Assembly (NCBI GenBank): GCA_016199745.1
Contig: JACQFZ010000048.1
Location: 186,001-250,000 of the forward strand
Length of the DNA: 64,000 nucleotides
Direction: 5' to 3'
DNA from: Gammaproteobacteria bacterium
GTDB taxonomy: Bacteria; Pseudomonadota; Gammaproteobacteria; Acidiferrobacterales; Sulfurifustaceae
Shown: positions 63,605 to 64,000 of the stretch, piece by piece
How positions within the stretch are numbered: the first letter of the stretch is position 1
Layout of the letters: every line of letters starts with the position of its first letter
The notes under the pieces: model-generated
What the model was told of the DNA's origin: nothing
Databases searched by the model: none
Seen by the model: the letters and a program-made list of their open reading frames with translations, nothing else
Translations under genes and position numbers: made by a program

Positions 63605-64000
63605 ATGAACGTTCATAAGCTCCGCACCGTCCTGTTCGACCTCGACGGCACGCTCGCCGACACCGCGCCCGATCTCGCCGCCGCGCTCAACAAAGTTATC
63701 GCCGACGAAGGCCGTGCGCCGCTGCCGTTCGCCACCATCCGCCCGTGGGTCTCGCACGGCGCCAATGCCCTCATCCGCTTGGGCTTCAACAAAGGACCGA
63801 ACGATGTCGACTTCGCCGAGTTGCGCTCGCGGCTGCTGTCGTACTACGCCGCCGATGTGTGCCGGGCGACGCGGGTGTTTCCCGGCGTCCCGGAGTTACT
63901 GGCGACGCTACGCCGCCGCGACATCGGCTGGGGCATCGTCACCAATAAACCCGGCTTCCTCACCGATCCGCTGGTCGCGCAACTCAATCTCGTGCATCCG
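63605..64000 (+). CDS. HAD phosphatase, MupP/Gph type (partial, cut by window edge)
   Basis: 132 codons are visible from the ATG at 63605 to the window end. TVLFDLDGTLADTAPDL has the HAD nucleophile, WVSHGANALIRLGF is in the cap and WGIVTNKPG is motif II. The family includes phosphoglycolate phosphatase Gph and MupP, the N-acetylmuramate-6-phosphate phosphatase of peptidoglycan recycling. The Pseudomonas order mtnA, deaminase, ubiG, mupP matches this window, which favours MupP. A product name is left open because the C-terminal half is missing. Confidence 0.85.
   Translation, partial: MNVHKLRTVLFDLDGTLADTAPDLAAALNKVIADEGRAPLPFATIRPWVSHGANALIRLGFNKGPNDVDFAELRSRLLSYYAADVCRATRVFPGVPELLATLRRRDIGWGIVTNKPGFLTDPLVAQLNLVHP

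Noticed and set aside
63604-63615. Palindrome ATGAACGTTCAT at the phosphatase start, sharing half-sites with the regulator palindrome
   Set aside because: The half-sites are arranged the other way round with no spacer, and part is dictated by the first codons; 12 bases is not significant.
1-64000. CRISPR arrays, tRNA genes, insertion sequences or prophage
   Set aside because: No spaced direct repeats, cloverleaf-type segments, transposase or phage proteins were recognised on either strand.

Overview
The window looks like chromosomal DNA of a Gram-negative gammaproteobacterium with moderately high G+C. The evidence is the housekeeping gene order read on the minus strand from 61.3 to 47.7 kb: mtnA, gyrA, serC, serA, pheA, hisC, tyrA, aroA, cmk, rpsA, ihfB. 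It is followed by lapA, lapB, pyrF, a heptose kinase gene, hldD and rfaH. Apart from serA, the mtnA-to-ihfB order is the one known in Pseudomonas aeruginosa, where the O-antigen (wbp) locus also follows ihfB. I cannot name a genus. I recognise no tRNA, rRNA, CRISPR array, transposase or phage gene, and no gene-free stretch exceeds about 300 bases.

Region 1 (1 to 42.0 kb) is a large surface-polysaccharide or glycosylation locus, almost all on the minus strand. Two small plus-strand islands (7.4-8.95 kb and 21.15-21.7 kb) divide it into three minus-strand blocks. It appears dedicated to nine- or eight-carbon 2-ulosonic acids. There is a pseudaminic acid pathway (pseB, pseC, pseG, pseI, pseH, with two candidate cytidylyltransferases). 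There are two further NeuB-family synthases, one fused to a cupin and followed by a HAD phosphatase and a CMP-sugar synthetase, the other in a cassette with an aldo/keto reductase, an SpsF-like cytidylyltransferase and a class III aminotransferase. A divergent pair joins an HpcH/HpaI aldolase to a KdsB-like cytidylyltransferase. Two metallo-beta-lactamase-fold proteins resemble the catalytic part of CMP-Neu5Ac hydroxylase but lack its Rieske domain. Tailoring and assembly genes include five methyltransferases, a PhyH-type dioxygenase, two GNAT acetyltransferases, several glycosyltransferases, three large GT-B-like proteins, an O-antigen ligase/polymerase-like membrane protein and a PglK/MsbA-type ABC exporter.

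Region 2 (42.0 to 43.2 kb) is the control point. It encodes an RfaH-type antiterminator and a winged-helix regulator. The regulator has a sigma70-like promoter and a 19-bp palindrome at its own start codon. A perfect ops element (GGCGGTAGCGT) lies in the leader of the first polysaccharide gene. The simplest reading is that RfaH, recruited at ops, allows transcription of the very long operon, while the regulator may control its own promoter and possibly read-through into the operon.

Region 3 (43.3 to 61.3 kb) holds LPS-core heptose genes, lapAB, ihfB with a clear terminator, rpsA, cmk, aromatic and serine biosynthesis genes, gyrA and mtnA. Region 4 (61.5 to 64 kb, plus strand) holds an MTA/SAH deaminase gene, ubiG and the start of a MupP/Gph-type phosphatase cut by the window edge.
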